Shown here: in pieces, positions 50,783-59,790 of the stretch
Layout of the letters: each line of letters begins with the position of its first letter
How positions within the stretch are numbered: the stretch's first letter is position 1
Assembly: GCF_023740735.1 (NCBI RefSeq)
Contig: NZ_JAMRXH010000004.1
Location: 434,001 to 498,000 of the forward strand
Direction of reading: 5' to 3'
DNA length: 64,000 nucleotides
DNA from: Nocardia sp. CDC159
Lineage (GTDB): Bacteria > Actinomycetota > Actinomycetes > Mycobacteriales > Mycobacteriaceae
The notes under the pieces: model-generated
The model's input: only the letters and a program-made list of their open reading frames with translations
Databases searched by the model: none
What the model was told of the DNA's origin: nothing
Program-made: the position numbers and the translations under genes

Positions 50783-50989
50783 ATGACCGCTGGTTCGGGA
50801 ACGCCGATGTGGGTCCGCGCCCTGCGACTGGTCTCCCTGCTGCTGGGCATCGCCGCGCTGATCCGGGATGAGCTGCGCGCTCTCGCCACGACGCTGATAC
50901 TCGCAGCACGTCGCGAGGCCAACCACCTGCCCCACGACGGGACCCGCGAACCCCGCCCCGGGGCGATCGCGACTTCCCCGCGGCGATAG
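50783..50989 (+). CDS. possible small membrane-associated protein
   Basis: A 68-residue frame from an ATG at 50783: MTAGSGTPMWVRALRLVSLLLG, then IAALIRDELRALATTLILAA and a Pro/Arg-rich tail. It has one amphipathic to hydrophobic helix. No strong ribosome site precedes it, and it lies in the divergent gap upstream of hrpA. It may be real, but the evidence is modest. Confidence 0.35.
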   Translation: MTAGSGTPMWVRALRLVSLLLGIAALIRDELRALATTLILAARREANHLPHDGTREPRPGAIATSPRR

Positions 50990-51161
50990 GACGTGCACCC
51001 ATAGGCGCGGGCCGTATGCGACCCGCGCAACTGTCGGTGTGCGGACCGTCGCGACGTGCGGGGTCCCGGGGTGAACGGCAGCGTGCGTGGGCGGGGATTG
51101 CCGATGGTGTGCCGGATGGTTTCTACCGCGTCGGGTCGTGGGGCTGTGCGAGGATCGGATC

Positions 51162-51788
51162 ATGATCACCAATGCGGGGACGCCGGTGTGGGGGCGGGTG
51201 GCTCGGGTCGGCTTCGCGGTGCTGGGAATCGTTGCGCTGCTGTGGATTCCGGTGCGGAGCGTGGGGGTGAGCGGGTTCTCGCTGGGGAACTATCTCAGCT
51301 ACTTCACCATCGAGTCGAACATACTCGGCGTGGTGGTGCTGCTGGTTGGTGGCCTGTGCGAGCCGCAGGGGCGGCGGTGGCAGGTGGTGCGTGGGGCGGC
51401 CGCGCTGTATCTGCTGATCACCGGGGTGGTGTACGCGGTGCTGCTGGCGCATATCGATGTCATGCTCAGTGATCGCTGGATCAACGACGTCCTGCACCGC
51501 ATCCTGCCGATCGTGCTGGTCGCCGATTGGTTGCTGTTTCCGGCACGACTGGGTGTGACGGCGCGGCTGGTGGGCGGGTGGCTGATCTACCCGGCGCTCT
51601 ACGGGGTCTACACGCTGATCCGGGGCGCGGTCGTGGACTGGTATCCGTACCCGTTTCTCGACCCACGCGGACAGGGGTACCTGTCGTTGCTGATCGGGAT
51701 GGTCGTCCTGGCCCTCGTCTTCGCCTGCCTGGCCACCGGTGTCGCCTGGCTGAGCACGCTGCGCGCAACGCCGACCGCCGTACCGTAG
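51162..51788 (+). CDS. Pr6Pr-type membrane protein
   Basis: From the ATG at 51162 (MITNAGTPVWGRVARVGFA), with AGGAT upstream, 208 residues with six membrane helices. LGNYLSYFTIESNILGVVVLLVGGL near residue 45, LSDRWINDVLHRILPIVLVADWLLF near residue 103 and WYPYPFLDPRGQGYLSLLIGMVVLA match the Pr6Pr family of six-TM proteins of unknown function in actinobacteria. It is monocistronic in appearance, upstream of the aminotransferase. Confidence 0.8.
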   Translation: MITNAGTPVWGRVARVGFAVLGIVALLWIPVRSVGVSGFSLGNYLSYFTIESNILGVVVLLVGGLCEPQGRRWQVVRGAAALYLLITGVVYAVLLAHIDVMLSDRWINDVLHRILPIVLVADWLLFPARLGVTARLVGGWLIYPALYGVYTLIRGAVVDWYPYPFLDPRGQGYLSLLIGMVVLALVFACLATGVAWLSTLRATPTAVP

Positions 51789-51880
51789 CCCGCGCCCGCG
51801 GGTCGAGGGCGGAGTTGTACCCGCGGGTAGGCTTGGGCGCGGCCGGGAACGGCCGGGTTGGGTGCGAGAGGAGTTTGGAC

Positions 51881-53104
51881 ATGGGTGCGCTGTGGCACGG
51901 ATTCGCCGATATGGGTGCGGTGGAGCGCGACGGCGCGTTCGTGGTGGCGCGGGGTGAGGGCGCCTACATCTGGGATGCGGGCGGGACCCGATATCTCGAT
52001 GCCACGGGCGGGCTCTGGTTCACCAATGTCGGGCACGGCCGCCGCGAGATCGCCGAGGCGGTCGCGGCGCAGCTGTCGACGCTGGCCCACTACAGCAACT
52101 TCGGCGACCTCACCGCCCCGGTGACCCAGCGGCTGGCCGAGCGGCTGTCCGAGCTCGCCCCGGTGCCGGGTAGCAAGATCATGTTCACCTCGGGCGGGTC
52201 TGATTCCGTCGACACCGCCGCCAAGCTCGCCCGCCGCTACTGGCACGAACAGGGCCGACCGGAGAAGACGCTGATCGTCGGCCGCCGCCTGGCCTATCAC
52301 GGCATGCACGTGGCCGGGACCGCGCTGGGCGGCATCGCGCCCAACCGCGAGGGCTACGGCGAGCTCATGCCCGACGCCCGGACCGTCGAATGGAACGACG
52401 CGCGGGCGCTGCGTGCCCTCGTCGACGAGGTCGGCGCCGAGCGGATCGCGGCCTTCTTCTGCGAGCCGATCATCGGTGCGGGCGGGGTGTACCTGCCGCC
52501 GGAGGGTTATCTCGCCGAGGTCCGCCAATTGTGCCGAGACCACGACATCCTGTTCGTCGCGGACGAGGTCGTCACCGGCTTCGGCCGCATCGGCGGATCC
52601 TGGTTCGCCTCCACCCGTTTCGGCCTCGAGCCCGACCTGATGACCACGGCCAAGGGGCTCACCTCCGGATATCTGCCGATGGGTGCGGTCTTCGTCGCCC
52701 CGCGGGTGGCCGAGCCCTTCTACTCCGGCGGCGTCTGGTTCCGCCATGGCTACACCTACGGCGGTCACGCCGGTTCGGCCGCCGCGGCCATGGCCAACCT
52801 CGACATCATCGAGCGCGAGCACCTGCTCGAGGCCAGCAAGAATCTGGAATCGCTGCTGCACGAACACCTCGCGCCGCTGGCCGACCATCCGCGCGTCGCC
52901 GAGGTCCGCAGCGGCCTGGGCGCGGTCGCGGCGGTCCAGCTGGCCGATGCCGCCGAGGGACCCGCCATGGTCAAGGCCCTTCGCGCCCAGGGCATCTCGG
53001 GCCGCGCCGCGGGCCAGGGCGCCCTGCAGGTCTCCCCGTCCTTCGTCATCACCGAGGAGCAGGTCGCCGACCTCGCGGCCGGATTCGCCCGCGCCCTGGG
53101 CTGA
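51881..53104 (+). CDS. class III (omega/aspartate-family) aminotransferase
   Basis: The ATG at 51881 (MGALWHGFADMGAVERDG) follows GAGAGGAG. The 407-residue enzyme shows IWDAGGTRYLDATGGLWFTNVGHG, MFTSGGSDSVDTAAKLAR, a PLP-binding DHDILFVADEVVTGFGRIGG with the Asp of the ADEV motif, and the Schiff-base lysine in MTTAKGLTSGYLPMGA near residue 258. Such enzymes use omega-amino acids or amines (for example gamma-aminobutyrate or putrescine derivatives) and pyruvate or 2-oxoglutarate. Substrate is not determined. Confidence 0.88.
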   Translation: MGALWHGFADMGAVERDGAFVVARGEGAYIWDAGGTRYLDATGGLWFTNVGHGRREIAEAVAAQLSTLAHYSNFGDLTAPVTQRLAERLSELAPVPGSKIMFTSGGSDSVDTAAKLARRYWHEQGRPEKTLIVGRRLAYHGMHVAGTALGGIAPNREGYGELMPDARTVEWNDARALRALVDEVGAERIAAFFCEPIIGAGGVYLPPEGYLAEVRQLCRDHDILFVADEVVTGFGRIGGSWFASTRFGLEPDLMTTAKGLTSGYLPMGAVFVAPRVAEPFYSGGVWFRHGYTYGGHAGSAAAAMANLDIIEREHLLEASKNLESLLHEHLAPLADHPRVAEVRSGLGAVAAVQLADAAEGPAMVKALRAQGISGRAAGQGALQVSPSFVITEEQVADLAAGFARALG

Positions 53105-53153
53105 TCCGGATCGCGCACCCGACCCCGCCACCTCCCGATCGGCAGAGCCACAA

Positions 53154-53229
53154 AGCCGCACCCTTTCCCGCGCTTCGCACCCTTTGCGGGCGCCCGGAAC
53201 GAGTGCGAAGCGCGAGAAAGGGTGCGGCT
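53154..53229. terminator. 27-bp inverted repeat between convergent genes
   Basis: 53154-53180 and 53203-53229 are reverse complements over 27 bases with one mismatch (a G-T wobble in RNA), around a 22-base loop. The arms begin AGCCGCACCC and end GGGTGCGGCT. The element lies between the stops of the convergent aminotransferase (53104) and GNAT (53255) genes and would act as a strong bidirectional terminator. The arms are long for a terminator, so a repetitive palindromic element is also possible. Confidence 0.65.
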
Positions 53230-53254
53230 GTTGGGCTTCTCTCGGACTCGTGGC

Positions 53255-53710
53255 CTACAGGGGGAGGGTCATGAAGACGCTGTACGGGTCCTCGGTGTAG
53301 TCGGCGAAGGGTGGGCAGGGCTGGAAGCCGTGGCGGGTGTAGAGGCGGCGGGCGGGTGAGAAGAACTCCGGTGTACCGGTTTCCAGGCTGAGCCGGGTGT
53401 AGCCGCGGGTGCGGGCCTCGCCGATGAGGTGGTTCAGCACGAGCGCGCCCACGCCGCGACGCTGGAAGGCCGGGACCGTGCGCATCGACTTGATCTCGCC
53501 GTGGGTCGGGTCCAGCTCCTTCAGGGCACCGCATCCGGCCAGGGTGTCGCCGTCCCACACCGACCACACCGTGACATCGGGCTTGCGCAGGGCGTCGAGG
53601 TCGAGGGCATGCACGCTGTCCTCGGGGGAGTGCTCGTGCATCTCGGCCAGATGGCTGCTCAGCAGGTCGATCAGTTCGGCACCGGTGACCTCGTCCACGA
53701 CGATTCGCAT
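53255..53710 (-). CDS. GNAT acetyltransferase
   Basis: A 151-residue GNAT protein: MRIVVDEVTGAELIDLLSSHLAEM at the start, the DTLAGCGALKELDPTHGEIKSMRTVPAFQRRGVGALVLNHLI core with the QRRGVG acetyl-CoA loop near residue 85, and LSLETGTPEFFSPARRLYTRHGFQPCPPFADY. This matches the small subgroup that acetylates amines or amino acids. Substrate unknown. It is a single gene facing the aminotransferase. Confidence 0.85.
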   Translation of the reverse strand: MRIVVDEVTGAELIDLLSSHLAEMHEHSPEDSVHALDLDALRKPDVTVWSVWDGDTLAGCGALKELDPTHGEIKSMRTVPAFQRRGVGALVLNHLIGEARTRGYTRLSLETGTPEFFSPARRLYTRHGFQPCPPFADYTEDPYSVFMTLPL

Positions 53711-53840
53711 GCGGACACCCTACTGGGGACCGGTCGGTCGGCAGGATATCGAATCGGTCGAAGAGGGCGCCCTCACCCGGACGGAGTGCGAGCATGGAGG
53801 AAGGGCAGCGGAGGGGCGGACGCTGGAAAGGTGGTCTGGC

Positions 53841-54416
53841 GTGGCCGGATTCGTGCTGGAGTACGGGTGGTTGCGGTGGGCGGCGGTGATCGCGTTCGCG
53901 GTGGCCGGGACGATCGTGGCGGGGCGCGTGATCGCGGGTTCGGTCACCGGCGATGGGGGACAGCGGGTTTCACCGGCGATCGACTACGAGTCCGATGCCG
54001 CGCATCTGCTGATGTGCCTGGTCATGGGGGTGATGCTGATCTTTCCGGCCGCGGCCAGCCCGCAGGCGCTGGACGGGGTGCTGACGGCCATGGTGGTGGT
54101 CTACGCGGCACTGCTGGTGGAACGAATCACCCAGTGGCGCAAGAGCTCCGGAATGGCCATCGCATATCACCTGGTGGCCGCGGCGGCCATGCTGTACGCC
54201 ATGTCGGCCCATATGACTCCGGGACGCCACGCACCCGTGCTGGTGGCGCTCGCGGCCGTCTTCGCCCTCGACGCCGTGGTGACGCTGCTACCGGCGCGAC
54301 TGTCACTGTGGCACCGGATCGCGCACCCGTCCGGGCCGGTCGGCCCGATCGCGCGTATTCCGCATGTGGTGATGGACCTCGGCACCGCCTACATGATGAT
54401 CGCGGCGCTGGGCTGA
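53841..54416 (+). CDS. DUF5134-like multi-pass membrane protein
   Basis: From the GTG at 53841 (MAGFVLEYGWLRWAAVIAFA), with GGAAAGG upstream, 191 residues with six membrane helices. The block SDAAHLLMCLVMGVMLIFPAA near residue 50 and the HMTPGRH region with scattered His and Met residues look like the actinobacterial DUF5134 family. The His/Met set would suit a copper or haem site, but that is speculation. Neighbours give no hint of function. Confidence 0.7.
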   Translation: MAGFVLEYGWLRWAAVIAFAVAGTIVAGRVIAGSVTGDGGQRVSPAIDYESDAAHLLMCLVMGVMLIFPAAASPQALDGVLTAMVVVYAALLVERITQWRKSSGMAIAYHLVAAAAMLYAMSAHMTPGRHAPVLVALAAVFALDAVVTLLPARLSLWHRIAHPSGPVGPIARIPHVVMDLGTAYMMIAALG

Positions 54417-54434
54417 TTCGGTGCGAGGGCCGAT

Positions 54435-55376
54435 TCAGCGAAAGGCCTTGCGGTAGGCCAGCGGTGCGACCCCGACCTTGCGCCCGAAGTGGTGGCGCAG
54501 CGTGACCGCCGAACCGAATCCGCACTCCTCGGCGATCTGCTCGATGGACAGATCCGTGCTCTCCAGCAGCTGCCGGGCGCGATCGATGCGCGCCCGCAGC
54601 AGCCACTGCAGGGCGGTGGTGCCCAACTGCTCCTGGAAGTGGCGCTGCAGCGTGCGCACCGAAACCCCGGCCGCGCGGGCGATATCGGTCTGGCTGAGCG
54701 GTTTGTCCAGATGCCGCTCGATCCACTCCAGCACCGGCTGCAGGGCCGTGCGCTCACTGGGATCGACGGTGTGGGCGATGAACTGCGACTGGCCACCGTC
54801 GCGCTGCAGGGGCATGACGATCGTGCGGGCGGTCTCGGCGGCCACCTGCGCACCGTAGTCGCGCCGCACCATATGCAGGCACATATCGAGTCCGGCCGAA
54901 TATCCCGCCGAGGTGAGCACCGAGCCGTTGTCGACGAACAGCACATTCGCATCGACCCGCACGTCTGGATAGCGGCGGGCCAGCTCGGCGCACTGAATCC
55001 AGTGCGTGGTCGCCCGCTGCCCGTCCAGCAGTCCCGCCTCGGCCAGCAGGAACGCCCCGGTGCACACCGACGCGATCCGAACCCCGGCCGCCGCGGCGCG
55101 CCGGATCGCCTCCACCAGCTCGGGATCGCTGTCCCAGGGCGGCTGAAATCCCGGAACCACCAGGGTGTCGGCCCGCTCGACCTCCGCCAGCGGCCAGGGT
55201 GCCCGCATCGCGAACAACCGCTGGCCGAACGACATCGCCTCGGTCGCCCGGCCGCAGACCCGCACTTCATAGCCAAAGCCGATATCCGGAATGACCGTTG
55301 TGGCAAAAACATGGCAACCGACGATCAGGTCGTATACCTCCACCCGATCCGGAACCAATGCCGCAACGACGTGCAT
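54435..55376 (-). CDS. GlxA-family transcriptional regulator (DJ-1/PfpI plus AraC)
   Basis: A 313-residue protein. Residues ~1-200 are a DJ-1/PfpI-like class I glutamine amidotransferase-type domain (MHVVAALVPDRVEVYDLIVGCHVFA; IASVCTGAFLLAEAGLLDGQRATTHW with the nucleophile-position Cys), followed by an AraC DNA-binding domain (DIARAAGVSVRTLQRHFQEQLGTTALQWLLRARIDRARQLLEST and AEECGFGSAVTLRHHFGRKVG). This is the GlxA/ArgR-type activator architecture. A SnoaL-like gene is divergent and could be a target. Confidence 0.92.
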   Translation of the reverse strand: MHVVAALVPDRVEVYDLIVGCHVFATTVIPDIGFGYEVRVCGRATEAMSFGQRLFAMRAPWPLAEVERADTLVVPGFQPPWDSDPELVEAIRRAAAAGVRIASVCTGAFLLAEAGLLDGQRATTHWIQCAELARRYPDVRVDANVLFVDNGSVLTSAGYSAGLDMCLHMVRRDYGAQVAAETARTIVMPLQRDGGQSQFIAHTVDPSERTALQPVLEWIERHLDKPLSQTDIARAAGVSVRTLQRHFQEQLGTTALQWLLRARIDRARQLLESTDLSIEQIAEECGFGSAVTLRHHFGRKVGVAPLAYRKAFR

Positions 55377-55506
55377 GTCGCGATCCTAGCGAAATCCTGA
55401 CAACCTTGCCGTTGCGCTCTCACTGCGGCCTGGATCACTATGAGAAAGAGGGATAGCTCACATCCAGTTACTTCCCATTGGAAGATATTCGAGAAGGAGT
55501 GCCCGC

Positions 55507-55968
55507 ATGATGACCACCGACTCCGATCGGGCCGGGCTGGACGCGCGGCGGCGACGCGAACGCATGACCGTGCTGGAGAGTTTCGAGCGGCAGTCGGCGC
55601 GCGATCTCGACGGGTACCTCGCCACCCTCACCGACGACGCGCGCATTCTGCTGCCCTGGCAGCCGCCGGGATTCCCACGGGAGTTGGTCGGGCACGAGGA
55701 GATCGGCGCCGCCTTCACCGCGCTCGACATGTACGGCCGCCACACTCTCGAGGTCACCTCGATGCGGCCGTTCCTCGATCCGGGACGGTGGCTGGTGGAG
55801 GTCGACGCGGGCGATGCCGCGGCCGAGGCCGACGCTTCCTATGCCGATCACATGGTCGTGCTGATCCGGATGCGGGAGGGCAAGATCGCCGACGTGGTCA
55901 GCTACCACAACCCGCTGACGACGATCACGGCCATGCGCAAGGCGCTGCCCGTGCCGGGTCGCTGCTGA
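55507..55968 (+). CDS. SnoaL-like (NTF2-fold) protein
   Basis: The ATG at 55507 is preceded by GAGAAGGAG. The 153-residue product reads MTVLESFERQSARDLDGYLATLTDDARILLPWQPPGFPRELVGHEEI, then ADHMVVLIRMREGKIADVVSYHNPL, the cone-shaped NTF2/SnoaL fold used by polyketide cyclases, hydrolases and isomerases. It is divergent from the GlxA-type regulator with 130 bases between, so regulation by that protein is plausible. Reaction unknown. Confidence 0.8.
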   Translation: MMTTDSDRAGLDARRRRERMTVLESFERQSARDLDGYLATLTDDARILLPWQPPGFPRELVGHEEIGAAFTALDMYGRHTLEVTSMRPFLDPGRWLVEVDAGDAAAEADASYADHMVVLIRMREGKIADVVSYHNPLTTITAMRKALPVPGRC

Positions 55969-55971
55969 GCG

Positions 55972-56667
55972 CTAGATGATCACCGGATAGTCGGGCACGA
56001 CCCGCCCGCCGAGCCGGACCCAGCCGTCGGAATCCCATTCGGTGAAGATCTGCGAGCCGCGGCCCTGGGTGATGATCAGGCCGCGGCGCAGCAGGCCGGT
56101 GATGGCGACCGCCGCGGCGCCGGTGGCCTCGTCCTCGGCAATGCCCATGGCGGGGGCGAACATTCGCGAACGGATACTGCCGCGCTGCTCGTCGATCCAG
56201 GCCCACACATAGTGCTGACCCTCCGGAAAATCGACCGGTTGCAGGGTGAGTAGATCGTCGAGGCTCGCGAATTGGGCAACGGTGAAATTGGGTGTCCACT
56301 CGGCGCGGGCGCGGATCCAGGTCAGCCCGTTGGCCTGCGCCTCGACCTCGACCGGCCCCGCGGGCACCTCGATGACCTTGACCGGATGTCCGATGCTGGA
56401 CAGCCACCAGGCCGCCCCGACGGACGGATGCCCAGCGAAGGGTAACTCCTTGGTGGGGGTGTAGATCCGCATCCGGGTGCGCCCGTCGGCGGGCTTGTCC
56501 ACCACGATCGTCTCGCTGTACCCCGCGCGCGCCGCCAGCGCCTGATGATCGGCGCCGACCACCTCGTCGGCCCGGGCGATGCCCAGCGGGTTGCCGAACC
56601 GCCCCGCCGCATCGGTGAAGACCCGGACCACCTCGATCTGCGTGCTGTCGCTCTCGGCTGCGCCCAT
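55972..56667 (-). CDS. PhzF-family isomerase-like protein
   Basis: From the ATG at 56667 (MGAAESDSTQIEVVRVF), 231 residues, a little shorter than the usual ~270-300. It has VVRVFTDAAGRFGNPLGIA at residues 13-31, the catalytic-glutamate region ARAGYSETIVVDKP near residue 53, IYTPTKELPFAGHPSVGAAWWL near residue 78, and DEATGAAAVAITGLL. PhzF proteins are diaminopimelate-epimerase-like isomerases. No phenazine genes are nearby, so the substrate is unknown. A strong terminator separates it from ahpD. Confidence 0.85.
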   Translation of the reverse strand: MGAAESDSTQIEVVRVFTDAAGRFGNPLGIARADEVVGADHQALAARAGYSETIVVDKPADGRTRMRIYTPTKELPFAGHPSVGAAWWLSSIGHPVKVIEVPAGPVEVEAQANGLTWIRARAEWTPNFTVAQFASLDDLLTLQPVDFPEGQHYVWAWIDEQRGSIRSRMFAPAMGIAEDEATGAAAVAITGLLRRGLIITQGRGSQIFTEWDSDGWVRLGGRVVPDYPVII

Positions 56668-56724
56668 GATCGCAGCGTACCGCCGGGTACCGACGCATCC
56701 GGCCGTGCCGGACGCGGACACGAA

Positions 56725-56761
56725 AATGCCGTGTCCCGGAAGGACTCCGGGACACGGCATT
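56725..56761 (-). terminator. intrinsic terminator of ahpC-ahpD transcript
   Basis: AATGCCGTGTCCCGGA (56725-56740) and TCCGGGACACGGCATT (56746-56761) form a perfect 16-bp stem with a 5-nt loop. Reading on the minus strand it starts 9 bases after the ahpD stop, and the stem ends in a short T-run (ATTTTCG), an unusually canonical terminator for this genome. Confidence 0.85.
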
Positions 56762-56769
56762 CGGTCGAA

Positions 56770-57309
56770 TCAGACGTTCGCCGCGGCGAGAGCCTCGGTG
56801 GCCTGCACGGCCTGACCGACACCCGCGACGATCGCGGCCACCCGCAGCGCCTCGAAGATCACCTCACGCGAGACACCGGCCTCGCGCAGCGTGTGCTCGT
56901 GCGCCTCCAGGCAGTGCTGGCAGCCGTTGATGGACGACACCGCGAACGACCACAGCTCGAAGTCGGCCTTGTCGACCCCCGGGTTGCCGATGATCTGCAT
57001 GCGCAGCCCGGCCCGCAGGTCGTCGTAGCGGCCGCCCAGAAACGCCTTACCCCGATAGAACACGTTGTTCATGCCCATGATCGAGGCGGCGCCGAGGGCG
57101 GCGTTGTACGCCTCGGCCGACAGCGTGTCGGCCGCCTCCTCGGCGATCTCGCGCAGTGTGGCGGCCGAACGGGTGGCCGCCGCCGACGCGAGCAGGGTGC
57201 CCCACAGCTGCTGTTCGTTCAGCACGGTCGACCGCGCGATGGACGACAGGTTGAGCTTGAGGTCCTTGGCGTACTCGGGTAGCGAGTTCTTGAGGTTCTC
57301 TACTGACAC
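56770..57309 (-). CDS. ahpD: alkyl hydroperoxide reductase AhpD
   Basis: A 179-residue protein from a GTG at 57309 ([30 protein letters not shown] upstream). It has the AhpD CxxC redox site with the proton-relay histidine in [21 protein letters not shown] near residue 132. AhpD uses dihydrolipoamide/lipoylated proteins to reduce AhpC. It follows ahpC by 15 bases and ends at a strong terminator, so the two are one transcript. Confidence 0.96.
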   Translation of the reverse strand: MSVENLKNSLPEYAKDLKLNLSSIARSTVLNEQQLWGTLLASAAATRSAATLREIAEEAADTLSAEAYNAALGAASIMGMNNVFYRGKAFLGGRYDDLRAGLRMQIIGNPGVDKADFELWSFAVSSINGCQHCLEAHEHTLREAGVSREVIFEALRVAAIVAGVGQAVQATEALAAANV

Positions 57310-57324
57310 TTGGTGACTCCTCGA

Positions 57325-57912
57325 TCAGACGCTGGCGGCCAGGAGCTCACCCGCGTCGATGGTCGGGTCGCCCTTCTTCCAGTTGCACGCGCACAGCTCG
57401 TCGGACTGCAGCGCGTCCAGCACGCGCAGCACCTCGTCGACGTTGCGGCCGACCGAACCGGCGGTCACCGACACGAACTGGATCTCGTTGTTCGGGTCGA
57501 CGATGAAGGTCGCGCGGTCCGCCACACCCTCGGCGTTGAGAACGCCGGTGGCCGCGGACAGTTCGCGCTTGAGGTCCGACAGCATCGGGAAGGGCAGGGT
57601 CTTGAGGTCCTCGTGCTGAGCCCGCCACTGGAAGTGGACGAACTCGTTGTCGACCGACACACCCAGCACCTGGGCGTCGCGGTCGGCGAACTCGTCGTTC
57701 AGCTTGCCGAACGCCGCGATCTCGGTCGGGCAGACGAAGGTGAAGTCCTTCGGCCAGAAGAAGACGATGCGCCACTTGCCGGCGTGGTCGTCGCTCGAGA
57801 TCTGGGTGAAGTAATCGTCGGGCTGCTGCGCATTCACCTTCGACAGGTCACCGCCGATGACCGCCTTGAGGTTGTAGGCGGGGAACTGGTCGCCGATGGT
57901 CAGCAGAGCCAT
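57325..57912 (-). CDS. ahpC: peroxiredoxin AhpC
   Basis: A 195-residue peroxiredoxin starting MALLTIGDQFPAYNLKAVIGG (ATG 57912, GAAGAAGGAGAAAG upstream). The peroxidatic cysteine is in FFWPKDFTFVCPTEI near residue 61; the C-terminal ELCACNWKKGD holds the resolving cysteine and an extra one, as in mycobacterial AhpC. It detoxifies peroxides and peroxynitrite with AhpD as reductant. It is divergent from oxyR, which should control it. Confidence 0.97.
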   Translation of the reverse strand: MALLTIGDQFPAYNLKAVIGGDLSKVNAQQPDDYFTQISSDDHAGKWRIVFFWPKDFTFVCPTEIAAFGKLNDEFADRDAQVLGVSVDNEFVHFQWRAQHEDLKTLPFPMLSDLKRELSAATGVLNAEGVADRATFIVDPNNEIQFVSVTAGSVGRNVDEVLRVLDALQSDELCACNWKKGDPTIDAGELLAASV

Positions 57913-57993
57913 GCTTTCTCCTTCTTCGTTGTCGGGATTGCCGTGCGAAGTGTTCAGGTGTGATCTTGCCCAAACGGAAGTAAAAGGTAAAGG

Positions 57994-58030
57994 TGATCAG
58001 TCGCACTACACTGATAGGTGTGACTGATCA
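57994..58030. promoter_or_regulatory. inverted repeat at oxyR start / ahpC-oxyR divergent promoter
   Basis: TGATCAGTC (57994-58002) and GACTGATCA (58022-58030) are perfect inverted repeats with a 19-base spacer. The right arm overlaps the first codons of oxyR. CTGATA (58011-58016) and TATCAG (58035-58040) form a second inverted pair. LysR-type regulators commonly bind such sites at their own divergent promoters. The TACACT at 58007-58012 would place a leaderless start at the GTG at 58020. Confidence 0.55.
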
Positions 58031-58928
58031 GACTTATCAGCCCACCCTGTCACAGCTGCGTGCGTTCGTGGCGATTGCCGAATATCGGCATTTCGGCACC
58101 GCGGCCGCGCGGCTGAATGTGAGCCAACCAACGTTATCGCAGGCCCTGGCATCATTGGAAAACGGACTGGGGCTGCAACTGATCGAGCGCAGCACCCGCC
58201 GCGTCCTGGTCACGGCCGCGGGCAAGCGGCTGCTGCCGCAGGCGATGGCGACCCTCGAGGCCGCCGACCGCTTCGTCGCCTCGGCGGCGGGTGACGGGCT
58301 GGGCGGCACCCTGCGCCTGGGCATCATCCCGACGGTCGCGCCGTACGTGCTGCCGGGTCTGCTGCCCGAATTGCGCGCGCAACTGCCGACCCTGGTGCCG
58401 CATGTCATCGAGGACCAGACCGCGCGGCTGCTGGACGGCCTGCGCACCGGCGTGCTCGACGTGGCGCTGCTGGCCCTGCCCGCCGAGGCAACCGGCATGC
58501 TCGAGATTCCGCTCTACACCGAGGAGTTCGTACTGGTCACCCCGCGCGGGCACGAACTGGCCGGGCGCACCGGCGTGGCCCCGGAGGCGCTGGATCGGCT
58601 GCCGCTGTTGCTGCTGGACGAGGGGCACTGCCTGCGCGATCAGACCCTCGAGCTGTGCCGGGCGCGCGAGGTGCGGCCCGGACCGGTCGGCGACACCCGC
58701 GCGGCCTCGCTGGCGACCGTGGTGCAGTGCGTGGCGGGCGGTCTGGGCGTGACGCTCATCCCGGAGATGGCGGTCCCGGCCGAAACCGCCCGGGGCACGC
58801 TGGAGATCGCCCGCTTCGCCGCACCCGCCCCCGGCCGGACGCTGGGCCTGGTCTTTCGCGGTTCGACCGCGCGCATCGAGGATTATGAACGCCTCGCCGA
58901 GATCATCCGCGCGCAGCGGCCGCGGTGA
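58020..58928 (+). CDS. oxyR: peroxide-sensing LysR regulator OxyR
   Basis: The GTG at 58020 ([43 protein letters not shown]) gives a 302-residue LysR protein. The domain contains [14 protein letters not shown] near residue 200, with two Cys at the same spacing as the C199/C208 pair of Escherichia coli OxyR that forms the activating disulfide. It is divergent from ahpC, the standard arrangement, and should activate ahpCD on peroxide stress. No SD is visible, so it may be leaderless. Confidence 0.95.
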   Translation: MTDQTYQPTLSQLRAFVAIAEYRHFGTAAARLNVSQPTLSQALASLENGLGLQLIERSTRRVLVTAAGKRLLPQAMATLEAADRFVASAAGDGLGGTLRLGIIPTVAPYVLPGLLPELRAQLPTLVPHVIEDQTARLLDGLRTGVLDVALLALPAEATGMLEIPLYTEEFVLVTPRGHELAGRTGVAPEALDRLPLLLLDEGHCLRDQTLELCRAREVRPGPVGDTRAASLATVVQCVAGGLGVTLIPEMAVPAETARGTLEIARFAAPAPGRTLGLVFRGSTARIEDYERLAEIIRAQRPR

Positions 58929-58995
58929 ACCGCCTCGGCTCCGCTTCGCGCGCACCGCGATTGACCGGTAGGTGAGGGTCTGACACGCTCGGGCC

Positions 58996-59790
58996 GTGCG
59001 GATTCATCATCTCAACTGCGGCAGCATGGCCATGGGGACGATCGCTCACTGTCTGCTCATCGAGACCAGGTCCGGGCTGGTACTGGTCGACACCGGCTAC
59101 GGGCTCGACTGTGTGCGCGATCCCGGGAAGCTGCTCGGCCCGAGCCGCTTCCTGGTCGGCGCCCGTCCGGCCGAGCACGAGACCGCCGTCCGCCAGATTC
59201 AGGGCCTGGGGTACGACCCCGCCGACGTGCGCCACATCGTTCTCACCCATCTCGACTTCGACCACGCCGGTGGGCTTTCCGACTTTCCCGACGCGGTGGT
59301 GCACGTGCACGGGCCGGAGTTCCGGGCGGCGACCGCGAGCCGCACGTTCTCCGAACGCATCCGCTACCGCGCCGTGGAGTGGGCGCACGGGCCGAAGTGG
59401 ATGGTGAACGAGATCGATGGCGGGGAACAGTGGTTCGGGTTCCGCGCCGTGCGCGACCTACCGGGGTTGCCGCCGGAGATCCTGGTGATTCCGCTGCACG
59501 GACATACCCGCGGCCATGTCGGCGTCGCGGTGGACACCGGTTCGGGTTGGCTGCTGCACGCCGGGGACGCCTTCTTCACGGCGAGTGAGGTCGATCCGGT
59601 GCAACCGCATACGCCGTGGAAATGGCGGCTGTACGAACTGAGCGCGATCTCGCTGGGGCTGTACCGGGAGAATCGGCGACGGCTGGTCGAACTGAACCGC
59701 GAGCACGGCGGCGAGATTACGATCTTCTGCTCGCACGACGCGCAGGCCTTCGCGCGGATGACGGGGGCGGCGGTGCGTCCGGCTCGCTGA
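58996..59790 (+). CDS. MBL-fold metallo-hydrolase
   Basis: From the GTG at 58996 (MRIHHLNCGSMAMGTIAHC), 264 residues. It shows VLTHLDFDHAGG near residue 80 (the HxxxDH zinc motif), PLHGHTRGHVGV near residue 170 and HAGDAFF near residue 195, with a final FCSHD, giving a complete set of zinc ligands. It resembles the AHL-lactonase/glyoxalase II-like group, in which the substrate is often a lactone. No signal peptide is seen. It is separate from oxyR by 67 bases. Confidence 0.87.
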   Translation: MRIHHLNCGSMAMGTIAHCLLIETRSGLVLVDTGYGLDCVRDPGKLLGPSRFLVGARPAEHETAVRQIQGLGYDPADVRHIVLTHLDFDHAGGLSDFPDAVVHVHGPEFRAATASRTFSERIRYRAVEWAHGPKWMVNEIDGGEQWFGFRAVRDLPGLPPEILVIPLHGHTRGHVGVAVDTGSGWLLHAGDAFFTASEVDPVQPHTPWKWRLYELSAISLGLYRENRRRLVELNREHGGEITIFCSHDAQAFARMTGAAVRPAR

